From the NCBI GenBank assembly GCA_006954405.1, contig LVVQ01000002.1, forward strand, positions 291,293-355,292: DNA of 64,000 bases, written 5' to 3'. Origin of the DNA: Candidatus Methanarcanum hacksteinii. Its GTDB lineage: Archaea > Thermoplasmatota > Thermoplasmata > Methanomassiliicoccales > Methanomethylophilaceae. Shown piece by piece: positions 18,440 through 28,246 of the stretch. Within the stretch, counting starts at the first letter, position 1. The number at the start of each line of letters is the position of its first letter. A program made the position numbers and the translations under genes. The notes below the pieces were generated by a model, which searched no databases, was not told where the DNA came from, and saw only the letters and a list, made by a program, of their open reading frames with translations.

Positions 18440-18448
18440 CCCTTCTTC
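18427..18448. terminator. Hairpin overlapping both convergent stop codons
   Basis: 9-bp arms GAAGAAGGG / CCCTTCTTC with loop GTAA. It overlaps the end of the ABC-F gene and that of the NifX-like gene; likely bidirectional terminator. Confidence 0.55.
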
Positions 18449-18818
18449 AGTGTTTACCGCATGAACACTCGTGAGCGCCCTCGTGGTGATCGCATGTGCA
18501 TCTGTTCGAATCGGACATCTTTCCGTTGATGTACGCATCGATCGCAGAATCCGCTGATCCGCTTGCACCTGAGAACACTTTGATACCCTGTGATGCGAGC
18601 ATGTTGATCGCACCTGCGCCGATACCTCCGCAGATCAATGCGGAGACGTTGAGATCCTTCAAATATCCCGCAAGGGAGCCGTGACCGAAGCCACCGTTGT
18701 CGATGACCCTCTCGGAGACAACCTTACCATCAACGATCTCATACAGCTTGAACATCTCGGTCTTCCCGAAATGTTGGAAGACCTCCCCATTATCATATGT
18801 TACAGCAATGATCGCCAT
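18447..18818 (-). CDS. NifX/NifB-type iron-molybdenum cofactor-binding domain protein with Cys/His tail
   Basis: 123 residues. The body is a ribonuclease H-like NifX/NafY fold: IIAVTYDNGEVFQHFGKTEMFKLYEI, FGHGSLAGYLKDLNVSALICGGIGAGAINML, GIKVFSGASGSADSAIDAYI. The last ~20 residues are Cys/His-rich (CTCDHHEGAHECSCGKH) and should bind metal. Single-domain members of this family occur widely in anaerobes and methanogens away from nitrogenase and may carry Fe-S or Mo-containing clusters; no nif genes are in view. It converges on the ABC-F gene. Confidence 0.85.
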   Translation of the reverse strand: MAIIAVTYDNGEVFQHFGKTEMFKLYEIVDGKVVSERVIDNGGFGHGSLAGYLKDLNVSALICGGIGAGAINMLASQGIKVFSGASGSADSAIDAYINGKMSDSNRCTCDHHEGAHECSCGKH

Positions 18819-18898
18819 ATTACCGATGGACAGGATGTCAACACTGTTTATAAATGGTTACATATGTCCAGCGAAGCAATCGATAATGATTATCATGT

Positions 18899-19804
18899 GT
18901 GATGCATAACCATCCTTCGATGTGGACCGGTATCGACATCCTGTTGCAACTGCAGAACATCCGTCTGGATGCTCCAGCTATAGTGGATATATTCTTCGAG
19001 ACCGTATCGAATCCTCTCGTATATGAGCTTCCGATACTGATCGTAGCCTTCATCCATCTTTGGTTCATCGACAAGGACGATGGGAGACTGATCTTGACGA
19101 CGATGTTGACAGCGATCTGTCTGACGAATATCGTGAAATGCATCGTGAAGGAACCAAGACCATGGGTGATAGACAATAACATCCATCCGAGTGAGACGGC
19201 GATGGAGGGTGCGAAGGGATATTCGTTCCCCAGTGGGCATTCCACCGTATCCGTATCAGGATATGGGCAGATGTTATCGTTGACTGGTAATCGTTATCTT
19301 CGTATCGGGATCATCGTATTCATATCATCGATCGTGTTCTCAAGATTGTATCTCGGTGTTCACACCCCATTGGATGTAATTGTGGGAGTGACCATCGGGA
19401 TAGTGATGATAATCGCCAATCTGTATCTGTCGAGGATATCAGAGCGGGATGACCGTACGTTCTATGCTGTTCAGATGATGTATGTGATGTTCGCCATTGC
19501 AACGATCATATGCATCTCCATTGTTGATACCATCAGCAGGAGTCAAGCCGTGATGGTCGGTGCATTGTTGGGAGTTGCATTGGGTTCGATGGTGGAGCAT
19601 AGATATGTAGGACACATACCATCAGGATTCACAAGGAAAGGCGCATGTGCATGCATCATATCCGTTGTGATCATGGCATCGATATTCGCGATAGGTTATC
19701 TCATGCCTATCATCGTATCATCGATATCCGCAGCTATGGTGATGGTCATGGCAGTAGCATTCGTTCCATACATACTCAAGAGGTGTTCCGATCATGTTGA
19801 GTGA
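18899..19804 (+). CDS. PAP2-family membrane phosphatase
   Basis: 301 residues, about seven predicted membrane segments. The acid phosphatase/haloperoxidase triad is intact: KCIVKEPRPW (K-x6-R-P), FPSGHSTVS (PSGH) and SRLYLGVHTPLDVIVG (S-R-x5-H-x3-D). It should dephosphorylate a lipid-linked substrate such as polyprenyl diphosphate or a phosphatidate at the membrane. The last ~130 residues are further hydrophobic helices outside the core domain. It overlaps the next gene by 11 nt. Confidence 0.85.
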   Translation: MMHNHPSMWTGIDILLQLQNIRLDAPAIVDIFFETVSNPLVYELPILIVAFIHLWFIDKDDGRLILTTMLTAICLTNIVKCIVKEPRPWVIDNNIHPSETAMEGAKGYSFPSGHSTVSVSGYGQMLSLTGNRYLRIGIIVFISSIVFSRLYLGVHTPLDVIVGVTIGIVMIIANLYLSRISERDDRTFYAVQMMYVMFAIATIICISIVDTISRSQAVMVGALLGVALGSMVEHRYVGHIPSGFTRKGACACIISVVIMASIFAIGYLMPIIVSSISAAMVMVMAVAFVPYILKRCSDHVE

Positions 19805-20447
19805 GGATGTGTATCATTCGATAATGGATGATGTGGCGTCGTTGTTCGTGAATGACAGCAGCGGTCACGATATCCACCATACCAAGAGGGTACACGATTC
19901 CGCAGTCACGATCCAAGCCACCGAGGGCGGTGACATCGATATCATAAGATTGGCGTCATTGTTACATGATGCCGATGACAGGAAACTCTTCGCTACAGAG
20001 AACTATTCCAACGCAAGGTCGATAATGGTCGATCATGGCATTAGTGAAGATATGCAGGATGCGGTGATCCATGTCATCTCCCAAATCTCATTCAAGGGAA
20101 AGGATACGATCGCCACGGATACATTGGAAGGGATGATCGTTCAGGATGCGGACAGGTTGGATGCGATAGGCGCGATCGGGATAGGGAGAGCATTCGCATA
20201 CGGCGGAAAAGCGGGCAGGGCGATGTACGATCCGAAAGAACATCATAAGGAAGGTATGTCCGAGAGCGAGTACTATTCCAATGAGGGCACTACGATCAAT
20301 CACTTCTACGAGAAACTGTTGCTTCTCAAGGATATGATGAACACCGAGACAGCGAAGAGGGTCGCGGAGCATCGCCATTCCTTCATGGAGGGATTCCTGA
20401 AGGAATTCTATGATGAATGGTATGGCACGAATCAAGCCAATCTATAA
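19794..20447 (+). CDS. HD-domain phosphohydrolase
   Basis: 217 residues. Metal-binding HD signature: HDIHHTKRV near residue 25 (first His), LASLLHDADDRK (the HD pair) and IVQDADRLDAIGAIGIGRAFAYGG (last Asp). This matches the YedJ/YpgQ-type nucleotide hydrolases, which act on (d)NTPs or related phosphates; the substrate is not known here. Its start lies inside the PAP2 gene, so the two are translated together. It overlaps the convergent aPelota gene by 16 nt. Confidence 0.85.
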   Translation: MLSEDVYHSIMDDVASLFVNDSSGHDIHHTKRVHDSAVTIQATEGGDIDIIRLASLLHDADDRKLFATENYSNARSIMVDHGISEDMQDAVIHVISQISFKGKDTIATDTLEGMIVQDADRLDAIGAIGIGRAFAYGGKAGRAMYDPKEHHKEGMSESEYYSNEGTTINHFYEKLLLLKDMMNTETAKRVAEHRHSFMEGFLKEFYDEWYGTNQANL

Positions 20448-21469
20448 CGCAACAATGCTGCGAAACCACCGAGTGACATCAATTCCTTTCCGGCATCGTG
20501 TTGTTCGGATACAACGATGACGTTTCCTTTCTGCGTCTCCGTGGATCTGATCATATCATCATAATCCCCGCCACGTAATTTGGAATCGACTATGAGCAAT
20601 GTCTCCACAGCACCGGCTAATGCGGCATTCCTGACCTCATCGGTACCATATGTGGCGAGACCATCCTTCCCTATCTCGCTCATGAGCTTCTCGACAGCCT
20701 CCATCTCGATACCCATCCTGGATTCCCTGAGGAGGTTGGAGCCGAGCCCCTTCTTCAATAGTTCATTGATACCTTGCATGCCTGATTGACCCGTGTGATA
20801 GACGAATACCTTCGAGAAGAGAGATGGTTCCCTCTGTTTACCGTCATCCGCGAGGAGTTCCTTCTCGAATCCAGGTCCGAGCAATACCAAGGGCATATCC
20901 TTCTCTATCATGGGTTTTAGTTTGGATATTATCTCGCCGTGATAATCGCCGGTATCCTTGGTCTCGTATTGTTTTCCGCTTCTTGATGAACGGATGGTCG
21001 CGATCTCCTTCAGACCATATTGTCTCATCACTGCGATCGTAGCATCATCCTGATCCAATGACACGAAGACGATACGCGGTTTGGTCGTATCCGCAACGGC
21101 ACGTTGGAGCCTCTCGGTCTGAGCTTCCTTCCATCTCTTCTTGGAAATGCTCAGGTTGTCTCCGACCTCGATCATGAGCGTGTGATGTTGTCCTATGTCC
21201 TGAGGTCCCTTCTCTATGGTGCCTAGGAGCTTGATCCTCATGTCGTCCTCGGAGAATTCGATCTTCTCGACGCGTACGCCGAGCGTCATCCTCTTCTTCT
21301 CCATACGTTCGTTGTTGATCTTATCTGCAGATTTCTCTTCCCTTCTGGTCGTGGAAGCGGTCACCAGATCCCCTACCTCCACTACGTTATAGAGGTGCCA
21401 ACTGTCATCATCCGTCTCAAGACGGATGCTTATGCTGTTGTCCGCAGGATTCTGGCCGAGTATGCGCAT
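20432..21469 (-). CDS. pelA: aPelota (Dom34 homologue), ribosome rescue factor
   Basis: 345 residues. Three eRF1-like domains: an N-terminal Sm-fold domain starting MRILGQNPADNSISIRLETDDDSWHLYNVVEVGD, a central domain with IVFVSLDQDDATIAVMRQYG, and a C-terminal domain with DEVRNAALAGAVETLLIVDSKLRGG, GNVIVVSEQHDAGKELMSLGGFAALLRY. No GGQ motif, as expected. It splits ribosomes stalled on defective mRNA together with ABCE1, whose gene is at 52427-54217. The frame is open to 21556, but family alignment puts the start at 21469. Confidence 0.93.
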   Translation of the reverse strand: MRILGQNPADNSISIRLETDDDSWHLYNVVEVGDLVTASTTRREEKSADKINNERMEKKRMTLGVRVEKIEFSEDDMRIKLLGTIEKGPQDIGQHHTLMIEVGDNLSISKKRWKEAQTERLQRAVADTTKPRIVFVSLDQDDATIAVMRQYGLKEIATIRSSRSGKQYETKDTGDYHGEIISKLKPMIEKDMPLVLLGPGFEKELLADDGKQREPSLFSKVFVYHTGQSGMQGINELLKKGLGSNLLRESRMGIEMEAVEKLMSEIGKDGLATYGTDEVRNAALAGAVETLLIVDSKLRGGDYDDMIRSTETQKGNVIVVSEQHDAGKELMSLGGFAALLRYRLA

Positions 21470-21630
21470 GCGACGGTGATGCCCTCTGTCATTATTGTAT
21501 TTTGTGCAGATGTGTTTCCAATTCAAAAGTGTACAGAATATATCACAAATGTTCAATATTTATATTATTGAATGAATAAATGTTCTATTTGCGTAATAGA
21601 TGTTAATATGATGACGGATTGATTAAGTTG

Positions 21631-21640
21631 TTATTAAATA
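21631..21640 (+). promoter_or_regulatory. TATA box of carAB
   Basis: TTATTAAATA centred about 26 nt before the ATG of carA, implying a leaderless carAB transcript. Confidence 0.5.
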
Positions 21641-21662
21641 CCCATCATCCATCATTATATCG

Positions 21663-22748
21663 ATGGCAACCAGTTACTTGCTTCTCGAGGACGGAACCGT
21701 TATGGAGGGTGAATCGTTCGGTTACGATTCATCCGCTTACGGTGAGGTCGTTTTTACCACAGGTATGTGCGGTTATCAGGAGGACGTAACAGATCCTTCG
21801 TTCCGCGGGGAGATCCTAGTCTTCACATATCCTTTGATAGGGAATTATGGCGTGAGGAAGGAATTCGAACAATCCGATGATGTCCATGTGCGCGGTGTCG
21901 TGGTCTCGGAATATTGTGAGCATCCATCCATGGTCTATGGAGGAGAACCGTTCGGGGATTACCTCAAGGCTCACAAGATACCTGCGATAACAGACATAGA
22001 CACGAGGGAACTCGTTGTCAAGATACGTGAACAGGGAGCATTCAAGGGTGCGATCATCAACGATGCGAGCAAGATAGAGGAGACTCTGAAGAATCTAAGG
22101 GCCATGGATTCCCCCATGTGTGAGAATCTCGTCGATCAGGTATCTGTAAAAAGCACCATAAGCATCGATAACGGGAAAGGATTGAGGATCGGTGTCATCG
22201 ATTGCGGTACGAAGAGAGGTATCATCGATCATTTGTCCCAAAGATTCGACATCGAGATATTCCCATATGATACGCCTTCGCAGGTCATCGTGGATTCAGG
22301 TGTCAAAGGCATCATGATAACGAATGGTCCGGGAGATCCCGCTCATCCCGCATTGAGGGACACCACGGTCAGAACGGTCAAAGAACTTTCCTCCTTGATG
22401 CCCATGACAGGGATATGCTTCGGAAGCCAACTCATCGGTCTGGCGATGGGTGGTAGCACATACAAGATGAAATTCGGTCATAGGGGAACCAATCAACCTG
22501 TGAAATATGAGGGTAAGGTGTTCATAACATCGCAAAATCATGGATATGTCGTTGACGACCATAGCCTGGATGGTACCGGACTCATAGTCGATCAGGTGAA
22601 CGTGAATGATGGTACGGTCGAGGGTGTGAGACACAGGGACCTTCCGATATTCACATGCCAATACCATCCTGAGGCGGCACCTGGTCCGAATGATACTACA
22701 TTCCTATTTGATAAATTCAAGAAGATGGTCCAGGAGGGGAGATTGTGA
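21663..22748 (+). CDS. carA: Carbamoyl-phosphate synthase small subunit
   Basis: 361 residues. Glutamine amidotransferase subunit feeding ammonia to CarB for pyrimidine and arginine synthesis. The N-terminal CPSase domain (LLEDGTVMEGESFGYDSSAYGEVVFTTGMCGYQE) precedes a class I GATase domain with nucleophile Cys in TGICFGSQLIGLAMGG and HPEAAPGPND carrying the catalytic His/Glu. The usual G-H-Q after the Cys reads G-S-Q here, a minor variant. It overlaps carB by 4 nt (ATG/TGA region), so the subunits are co-translated. Confidence 0.95.
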   Translation: MATSYLLLEDGTVMEGESFGYDSSAYGEVVFTTGMCGYQEDVTDPSFRGEILVFTYPLIGNYGVRKEFEQSDDVHVRGVVVSEYCEHPSMVYGGEPFGDYLKAHKIPAITDIDTRELVVKIREQGAFKGAIINDASKIEETLKNLRAMDSPMCENLVDQVSVKSTISIDNGKGLRIGVIDCGTKRGIIDHLSQRFDIEIFPYDTPSQVIVDSGVKGIMITNGPGDPAHPALRDTTVRTVKELSSLMPMTGICFGSQLIGLAMGGSTYKMKFGHRGTNQPVKYEGKVFITSQNHGYVVDDHSLDGTGLIVDQVNVNDGTVEGVRHRDLPIFTCQYHPEAAPGPNDTTFLFDKFKKMVQEGRL

Positions 22749-25700
22749 AGAAGGATTACAAGAAGATCATGGTCATCGGTTCTGGACCGATAGTCATAGG
22801 ACAGGCTGCCGAATTCGATTTCTCAGGTTCACAGGCATGTAAGTCCGTCAGGGAGGAGGGTTACAAGACCGTCCTCGTCAATTCCAATCCTGCAACGATC
22901 CAAACGGATGTGGATATGGCCGACAGTGTCTATGTGGAGCCTTTACAAGCGGATGTCATAGAGAAGATCATAGTCAAGGAAGGCGTGGACGGTATCCTCG
23001 CAGGTATGGGCGGACAGACCGCATTGAACATCTGTTCTGAGCTTGCGGATAAAGGGGTCTTGGAGAAACACGGCGTCACATTGCTCGGTACACAGCCCGA
23101 AGCTATAGCGAGGTCGGAGGACCGTGAGCTGTTCAAAGAGGCTATGGAGAAGATAGGTGAGCCTGTTCCCAAGAGCATGAGTGTCAATTCCATCGAAGAG
23201 GCATTGAAGGCTGTGGAATACATAGGGTCATACCCTGTTCTGATCCGTCCCGCATTCACATTGGGAGGTACCGGAGGAGGTATCGCATACGACGAGAAGG
23301 AACTCAGGGATATATGCGCCCGCGGACTCTCGTATTCGCGTATCCATCAGGTATTGATCGAGGAATCCGTCCTCGGATGGAAGGAATACGAATATGAGGT
23401 GATGAGGGACAGCAAGGACAACTGCATCATCATCTGTACCATGGAGAATCTGGATGCGATGGGAATACACACAGGCGAGAGTATCGTGTGCGCACCCATC
23501 CTTACCATCTCTGATGAGGATCACCAGAAACTGAGGAATTCAGCGATCAAGGTCATCCGTGAATTGGGTATCGAAGGCGGATGCAATGTACAGTTCGCTT
23601 TCAACCCTAAGAACAGCGATTATCGTCTGATAGAGGTCAACCCCCGTGTCTCAAGGTCATCCGCATTGGCATCGAAGGCGACAGGCTATCCGATAGCACG
23701 TGTCTCTGCCAAGATCGCATTGGGTTACACATTGGACGAGATACCTAACAGGGTCACCGGAACGACATTCGCGGCATTCGAACCCGCCATAGACTATGTG
23801 GTCGTCAAGATCCCCAGATGGCCGTTCGATAAGTTCCGTACCGTGGACAGGCATCTCGGCACACAGATGAAATCCACCGGAGAGGTGATGTCCATCGGAA
23901 GGAATTTCGAGGAGGCACTTCTCAAGGGAGTGAGGTCATTGGAGATCGGTTCCTCATACCTCAACTCGCCGGATATGACCGAGGATGAGATAGAGGAGGA
24001 GCTCAGACATGCTACCGACAGACGTCTGTTCGCGATAGCGGAGGCCCTCAGGAGAGGCCATGATCCGGAGCAGATCTCCGAGTTGGCCCAATGGGATAAT
24101 TTCTTCACATTGAAGATCAAGAACATAATCGATATGGAGAATCTGATAAAGACCGAGAAGCTCACACCAGGGTTGTTGAGGAAGGCCAAAAGGATGGGAT
24201 TTCCGGATTCGGTCATCGCATCGTTCTCCAACATGGAGGAGTTCGATGTACGTGAGATGAGGCAGAAGGAAGGAATTTTACCTGTCTACAAGATGGTAGA
24301 TACATGTGCGGCGGAGTTCGAAGCCAAGACACCATATTTCTATTCAACTTACGGTAACTCATGCGAATCCACACGCGATAAGAGCAAGAAATGCGTGATA
24401 ATCATCGGTGGCGGACCGATCCGTATAGGACAGGGTATCGAGTTCGATTATTGTTGCGTGCACAGTGTTATGGCTTTACAGGATGCAGGCGTGGATGCTG
24501 TGATCATAAACAACAATCCAGAGACGGTATCCACCGATTTCGATATCTCCGACAGGCTGTATTTCGAGCCTCTCACTTTGGAGGACGTACTGAACGTTAT
24601 CGAGAGGGAGGAAGCGGACGGTGTCATAGTCCAATTCGGAGGTCAGACCAGTATAAACCTCGCGATGGATCTTGAGAAGGCATTGGCCGGTACCAAGACG
24701 AAGGTCCTCGGTACCACGCCCGATATGATGGATGTGGCTGAGGACAGGAGGAGATTCTCGGCATTGATGAACGAACTCGGCATCAGACAGCCGGATTCAG
24801 GTACAGGATACTCATTCGAGGAAGCGAAGGAGATCGCCGAGAGGATCGGTTATCCTGTGCTCATAAGGCCATCATACGTCCTTGGAGGACGTGGCATGGA
24901 GATCCTCTATTCGACGGAGGAACTGAAGACATACATCGATACAGCTGTTCGCGTATCCAGGAATCATCCGGTACTCATCGACAAGTATCTTACAGAGGCC
25001 ATAGAGTTGGATGTGGATGTCGTATCCGACGGAACCGATGTCTACGTTGGCGGGATAATGGAGCACATTGAGTATGCGGGTGTCCACTCAGGGGATGCTA
25101 CCATGGTGTTGCCTCCGATCACATTATCCAAGAAGATCACCGAGGAGGTCATCGACATCTCAAAGAGAGTCGCTTTGGCGCTCAACATAAAGGGTATGAT
25201 GAATCTCCAATTGGCGGTCAAGGACGAGCAGGTATGGATGATCGAGGTCAACCCGAGGGCATCACGTACGGTACCGTTCATATCAAAAGCGACAGGGATC
25301 CCTCTTGCCAAGATCGGTACGCAGATCATGTTGGGCAAGACGTTGAAGGAACTCGGTCTGACCATGGAATACAGGGCGATAGATCATTATGCGATCAAGG
25401 AATCCGTATTCCCATTCCTCAAGCTGCCCGGAGTCGATTCGATCCTCACGCCTGAGATGAAATCCACAGGAGAGGTCATGGGTATCGATGAGGATCTTGA
25501 CATAGCATGTTACAAAGCAGAGATCGCGTCAGGTACGAATCTCCCTATGGAGGGCGGAGTGTACGTCACCGTGAATGACGGTGATAAGCCGAAGGTGCTG
25601 AATTGTGTTAGAGATCTCTATGAGATGGGATTCAACATCTACGCCACGAAGGGAACATCGACATTCCTCAGGAAGAACGGTATACAGACGACCACAGTGT

Positions 25701-25957
25701 TCACATTATCCGAGAAGTACAAACCTCAGGCTACGGAGTACATGAGGAGCGGAATGATCAATATGATTATAAACACACCCTCGAACAAATCCGGTGCCAT
25801 AAGGGACGGATATCAGCTCAGACGTCTCGCTGTTGAATTGGAGATGCCTTTCCTCACCACTGCTAACGGTGCTAAGATGGCCGTCGCTGCGATAAAGGTC
25901 CTCAGAGGAAAGGATCTGACCGTGAAGTCGATGCGTGAATACCACACGTTCCAATGA
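22745..25957 (+). CDS. carB: Carbamoyl-phosphate synthase large subunit
   Basis: 1070 residues, the full single-polypeptide length. Two homologous ATP-grasp halves: the first begins KKIMVIGSGPIVIGQAAEFDFSG and contains RPAFTLGGTGGGIAY, the second begins KKCVIIIGGGPIRIGQGIEFDYC and contains RPSYVLGGRGMEILY. Both metal-binding LIEVNPR/MIEVNPR blocks are present. The C-terminal MGS-like regulatory domain (about 940-1070, NIYATKGTSTFLRKNGI) would bind effectors. Start GTG or ATG codons at the 5' end are coupled to carA; the chosen start is the GTG at 22745. Confidence 0.96.
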   Translation: MKKDYKKIMVIGSGPIVIGQAAEFDFSGSQACKSVREEGYKTVLVNSNPATIQTDVDMADSVYVEPLQADVIEKIIVKEGVDGILAGMGGQTALNICSELADKGVLEKHGVTLLGTQPEAIARSEDRELFKEAMEKIGEPVPKSMSVNSIEEALKAVEYIGSYPVLIRPAFTLGGTGGGIAYDEKELRDICARGLSYSRIHQVLIEESVLGWKEYEYEVMRDSKDNCIIICTMENLDAMGIHTGESIVCAPILTISDEDHQKLRNSAIKVIRELGIEGGCNVQFAFNPKNSDYRLIEVNPRVSRSSALASKATGYPIARVSAKIALGYTLDEIPNRVTGTTFAAFEPAIDYVVVKIPRWPFDKFRTVDRHLGTQMKSTGEVMSIGRNFEEALLKGVRSLEIGSSYLNSPDMTEDEIEEELRHATDRRLFAIAEALRRGHDPEQISELAQWDNFFTLKIKNIIDMENLIKTEKLTPGLLRKAKRMGFPDSVIASFSNMEEFDVREMRQKEGILPVYKMVDTCAAEFEAKTPYFYSTYGNSCESTRDKSKKCVIIIGGGPIRIGQGIEFDYCCVHSVMALQDAGVDAVIINNNPETVSTDFDISDRLYFEPLTLEDVLNVIEREEADGVIVQFGGQTSINLAMDLEKALAGTKTKVLGTTPDMMDVAEDRRRFSALMNELGIRQPDSGTGYSFEEAKEIAERIGYPVLIRPSYVLGGRGMEILYSTEELKTYIDTAVRVSRNHPVLIDKYLTEAIELDVDVVSDGTDVYVGGIMEHIEYAGVHSGDATMVLPPITLSKKITEEVIDISKRVALALNIKGMMNLQLAVKDEQVWMIEVNPRASRTVPFISKATGIPLAKIGTQIMLGKTLKELGLTMEYRAIDHYAIKESVFPFLKLPGVDSILTPEMKSTGEVMGIDEDLDIACYKAEIASGTNLPMEGGVYVTVNDGDKPKVLNCVRDLYEMGFNIYATKGTSTFLRKNGIQTTTVFTLSEKYKPQATEYMRSGMINMIINTPSNKSGAIRDGYQLRRLAVELEMPFLTTANGAKMAVAAIKVLRGKDLTVKSMREYHTFQ

Positions 25958-25965
25958 ACCCTTTT

Positions 25966-25983
25966 AGGGAGGTACTCCTCCCT
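25966..25983 (+). terminator. Terminator hairpin after carAB
   Basis: Perfect 7-bp arms AGGGAGG / CCTCCCT with loop TACT, 9 nt after the carB stop, followed by CACTCTTTCTTTT, a pyrimidine/T-rich tract typical of archaeal termination. Confidence 0.7.
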
Positions 25984-26054
25984 CACTCTTTCTTTTCATA
26001 TATTTCAAGACGACATCATACATGTTAGATGTGTCTTGATTATTTTTGATATCA

Positions 26055-26068
26055 TAGACAATTGTCTA
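26055..26068. promoter_or_regulatory. 14-bp perfect palindrome upstream of pyrG
   Basis: TAGACAATTGTCTA lies about 50 nt before the pyrG start and just upstream of the AT-rich TTTATCTATAATC that could serve as its TATA region. Position suits an operator for pyrimidine control, by inference only. Confidence 0.4.
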
Positions 26069-26118
26069 ATCAAATAGTTTATCTATAATCAATGTGTTGT
26101 ACAAATCCCGTTGATTAT

Positions 26119-27732
26119 ATGAAGTTGATTTTCGTCAGCGGCGGAGTGATTTCCGGTCTCGGAAAGGGGATAACAGCATCGTCGATCGGACGTTTGCTGA
26201 AGGCACGTGGTCTTAACGTATCGATGATCAAGATCGATCCGTATCTCAACATAGATGCGGGTACGATGAATCCATATGAGCATGGTGAGGTGTTCGTTCT
26301 CAATGATGGGGGAGAGGTGGATCTCGATCTCGGTAATTATGAGAGATTCTTGGACATCGATCTGAACAGCGACCATAACATCACCACAGGTAAGGTGTAC
26401 AGGTCGGTCATCGAGAACGAGAGGCACGGGAACTACCTTGGGAAGACGGTGCAGATAATACCTCACATCACAGATGAGATCAAGAGGAGGATAACATCCG
26501 TCGCGAGGGAGAGCGGTGCGGATGTCACTATCGTGGAATTGGGTGGTACGGTCGGAGACATGGAATCCATGCCGTTCCTCGAAGCTGCAAGACAGCTCGG
26601 AAGGGATCTTGGAAGGACCGAGAACGTCATGTTCGTACATACGACATTGATCCCGATCATGGGTTCCGTAGGTGAGGAGAAGACCAAACCTACACAGCAT
26701 TCCGTAAAGGAGCTGATGGCCATAGGGATACGCCCCGACATCATAATCGGACGTTGTTCGCAACCCATATGCGAGGCAGCGAGAGCGAAGATCGCCATGT
26801 TCTGCGATGTGGATGAGAGTGCCGTCATCTCCACCCCAGATGCCCGTTCGATATACGAGGTGCCGTTGAATCTCGAGAGACAAGGCGTTGCCGATATCAT
26901 AATCGATAGGATGAAACTGATGCCTATGACAGGCAAGAGGGATATGACAAAATGGGAATCGTTCCTCTCCAACATATTGTCCCCCGTGAGAGAAGTGACC
27001 ATCGCTGTCGTTGGAAAATACACATCATTGGCGGATTCATATCTATCTCACATCGAAGCGTTGACGCATGCAGGTTCCGAGAGGAAGTGCAAGGTCAATG
27101 TGAGATTCATCGATTCCGATTCTTTATTGAGCGAGGGTCCCGCTTCCCTGTTATCGGATGTTCATGGTGTCCTGATCCCGGGTGGGTTCGGGAACAGGGG
27201 TATCGAAGGGAAGATCGAGGCTACGCGCTATGCACGTGAGAACAAAATCCCGTTCCTGGGCGTATGTCTCGGTTTCCAGATCGCAACGATCGAGATCGCA
27301 AGGCATGTCCTTGGGCTGAAGGATGCGAACAGTACCGAATTCGATAAAGACACACAGGATCCCGTGATCTGCCTGATGCATGAACAGGAAGGCGTGGACG
27401 ACATGGGTGCCACTATGAGGTTAGGTGCTCAGAACGTGATCCTGGATAAGGATTCCAAGGCATACGGGTTGTATGGTTCGGAAAGGATATCCGAGAGGCA
27501 TAGGCACAGATACGAGGTCAATAACGGATACGTGGACCAATTGGAGAGTGCAGGTTGGAGATTCGTAGGACGTTCGGAGAATGGGGATACGATGGAGGTC
27601 GGTCAGTTGGAAGGGCATCCGTTCTTCATGGCATCGCAGTTCCATCCCGAGTTCAAATCACGTCCGATGAGGCCGTCGCCATTACATCTTGGACTCGTGG
27701 ATGCGGCCATCGAGTACAAAGGGTCGGAGTGA
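26119..27732 (+). CDS. pyrG: CTP synthase
   Basis: 537 residues. Makes CTP from UTP, ATP and glutamine, the step after the UMP pathway that carAB begins. The synthetase domain opens KLIFVSGGVISGLGKGITASSIGRLL (P-loop-like) with IDPYLNIDAGTMNPYEHGEVFVL; the GATase domain has LIPGGFGNRG, nucleophile Cys about 382 in LGVCLGFQIATIE, and FHPEFKSRP with the catalytic His/Glu. An upstream in-frame ATG at 26092 would add nine residues with no family support. Confidence 0.96.
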   Translation: MKLIFVSGGVISGLGKGITASSIGRLLKARGLNVSMIKIDPYLNIDAGTMNPYEHGEVFVLNDGGEVDLDLGNYERFLDIDLNSDHNITTGKVYRSVIENERHGNYLGKTVQIIPHITDEIKRRITSVARESGADVTIVELGGTVGDMESMPFLEAARQLGRDLGRTENVMFVHTTLIPIMGSVGEEKTKPTQHSVKELMAIGIRPDIIIGRCSQPICEAARAKIAMFCDVDESAVISTPDARSIYEVPLNLERQGVADIIIDRMKLMPMTGKRDMTKWESFLSNILSPVREVTIAVVGKYTSLADSYLSHIEALTHAGSERKCKVNVRFIDSDSLLSEGPASLLSDVHGVLIPGGFGNRGIEGKIEATRYARENKIPFLGVCLGFQIATIEIARHVLGLKDANSTEFDKDTQDPVICLMHEQEGVDDMGATMRLGAQNVILDKDSKAYGLYGSERISERHRHRYEVNNGYVDQLESAGWRFVGRSENGDTMEVGQLEGHPFFMASQFHPEFKSRPMRPSPLHLGLVDAAIEYKGSE

Positions 27733-28230
27733 TCATCTCAATATGACACTCTTGACTCCGCGACAGGACCTCAACCTCGGGATGTAGACCGGCGGAAGCT
27801 GACCGTCCAATACAGCGATCAGACGTGCCTCGTTCTTATTCCCTCTGTCATCGACCACAGCCTGTCTTATGGATATTCCTGCGATGAATATCACCTGCGT
27901 GATGTCAGCCAATATCCCTGGTTCCGATGCATCCTCCGGGATGATCTCTATGACACTGCATCCTATGTCGGGGGCGACATCGGATAACAATGCCATGCAT
28001 TTGAGCTTGGAGAATATTGGGAGCAGGTTGGGCGAGGATTCTATCTTCTCCACGGTCGCTCTGACGACGCGCCTATCCACCTTCGCCGCACGTCCGAGGG
28101 ATGAGTCCGATATCTCGATGTCACCGCAGTACACCTTCCCATCATTCACGGATAGTCCTTGTTTGAGCATGACGGTCGCAACATTCTTCTGAGACGGGAA
28201 CCCGTCGAATTCGGATAAGGATATGTCCAT
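27733..28230 (-). CDS. ACT-domain regulatory protein (COG2150 type)
   Basis: 165 residues. The N-terminal ~75 residues look like a helix-turn-helix-type module (KNVATVMLKQGLSVNDGKVYC, SLGRAAKVDRRVVRATVEKI). The C-terminus is an ACT domain (SVIEIIPEDASEPGILADITQVIFIAGISIRQAVVDDRG), which usually binds an amino acid. This architecture matches the archaeal COG2150 regulators of amino acid metabolism. The frame is open to 28329, but family sequence begins at the ATG at 28230. A 14-bp palindrome with the TATA box lies 17-30 nt upstream, which would allow autoregulation. Confidence 0.82.
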   Translation of the reverse strand: MDISLSEFDGFPSQKNVATVMLKQGLSVNDGKVYCGDIEISDSSLGRAAKVDRRVVRATVEKIESSPNLLPIFSKLKCMALLSDVAPDIGCSVIEIIPEDASEPGILADITQVIFIAGISIRQAVVDDRGNKNEARLIAVLDGQLPPVYIPRLRSCRGVKSVILR

Positions 28231-28246
28231 GATATAGTATTCAAGT

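Noticed and set aside
18447..18818. Evidence of nitrogen fixation from a NifX-like protein
   Set aside because: Stand-alone proteins of this family are common in anaerobes without nitrogenase, and no nif structural or assembly gene is nearby.
22745..25957. Possible frameshifts or duplicated gene in the long carB frame
   Set aside because: The internal similarity is the normal two-fold ATP-grasp duplication of carbamoyl-phosphate synthase and the frame is continuous.
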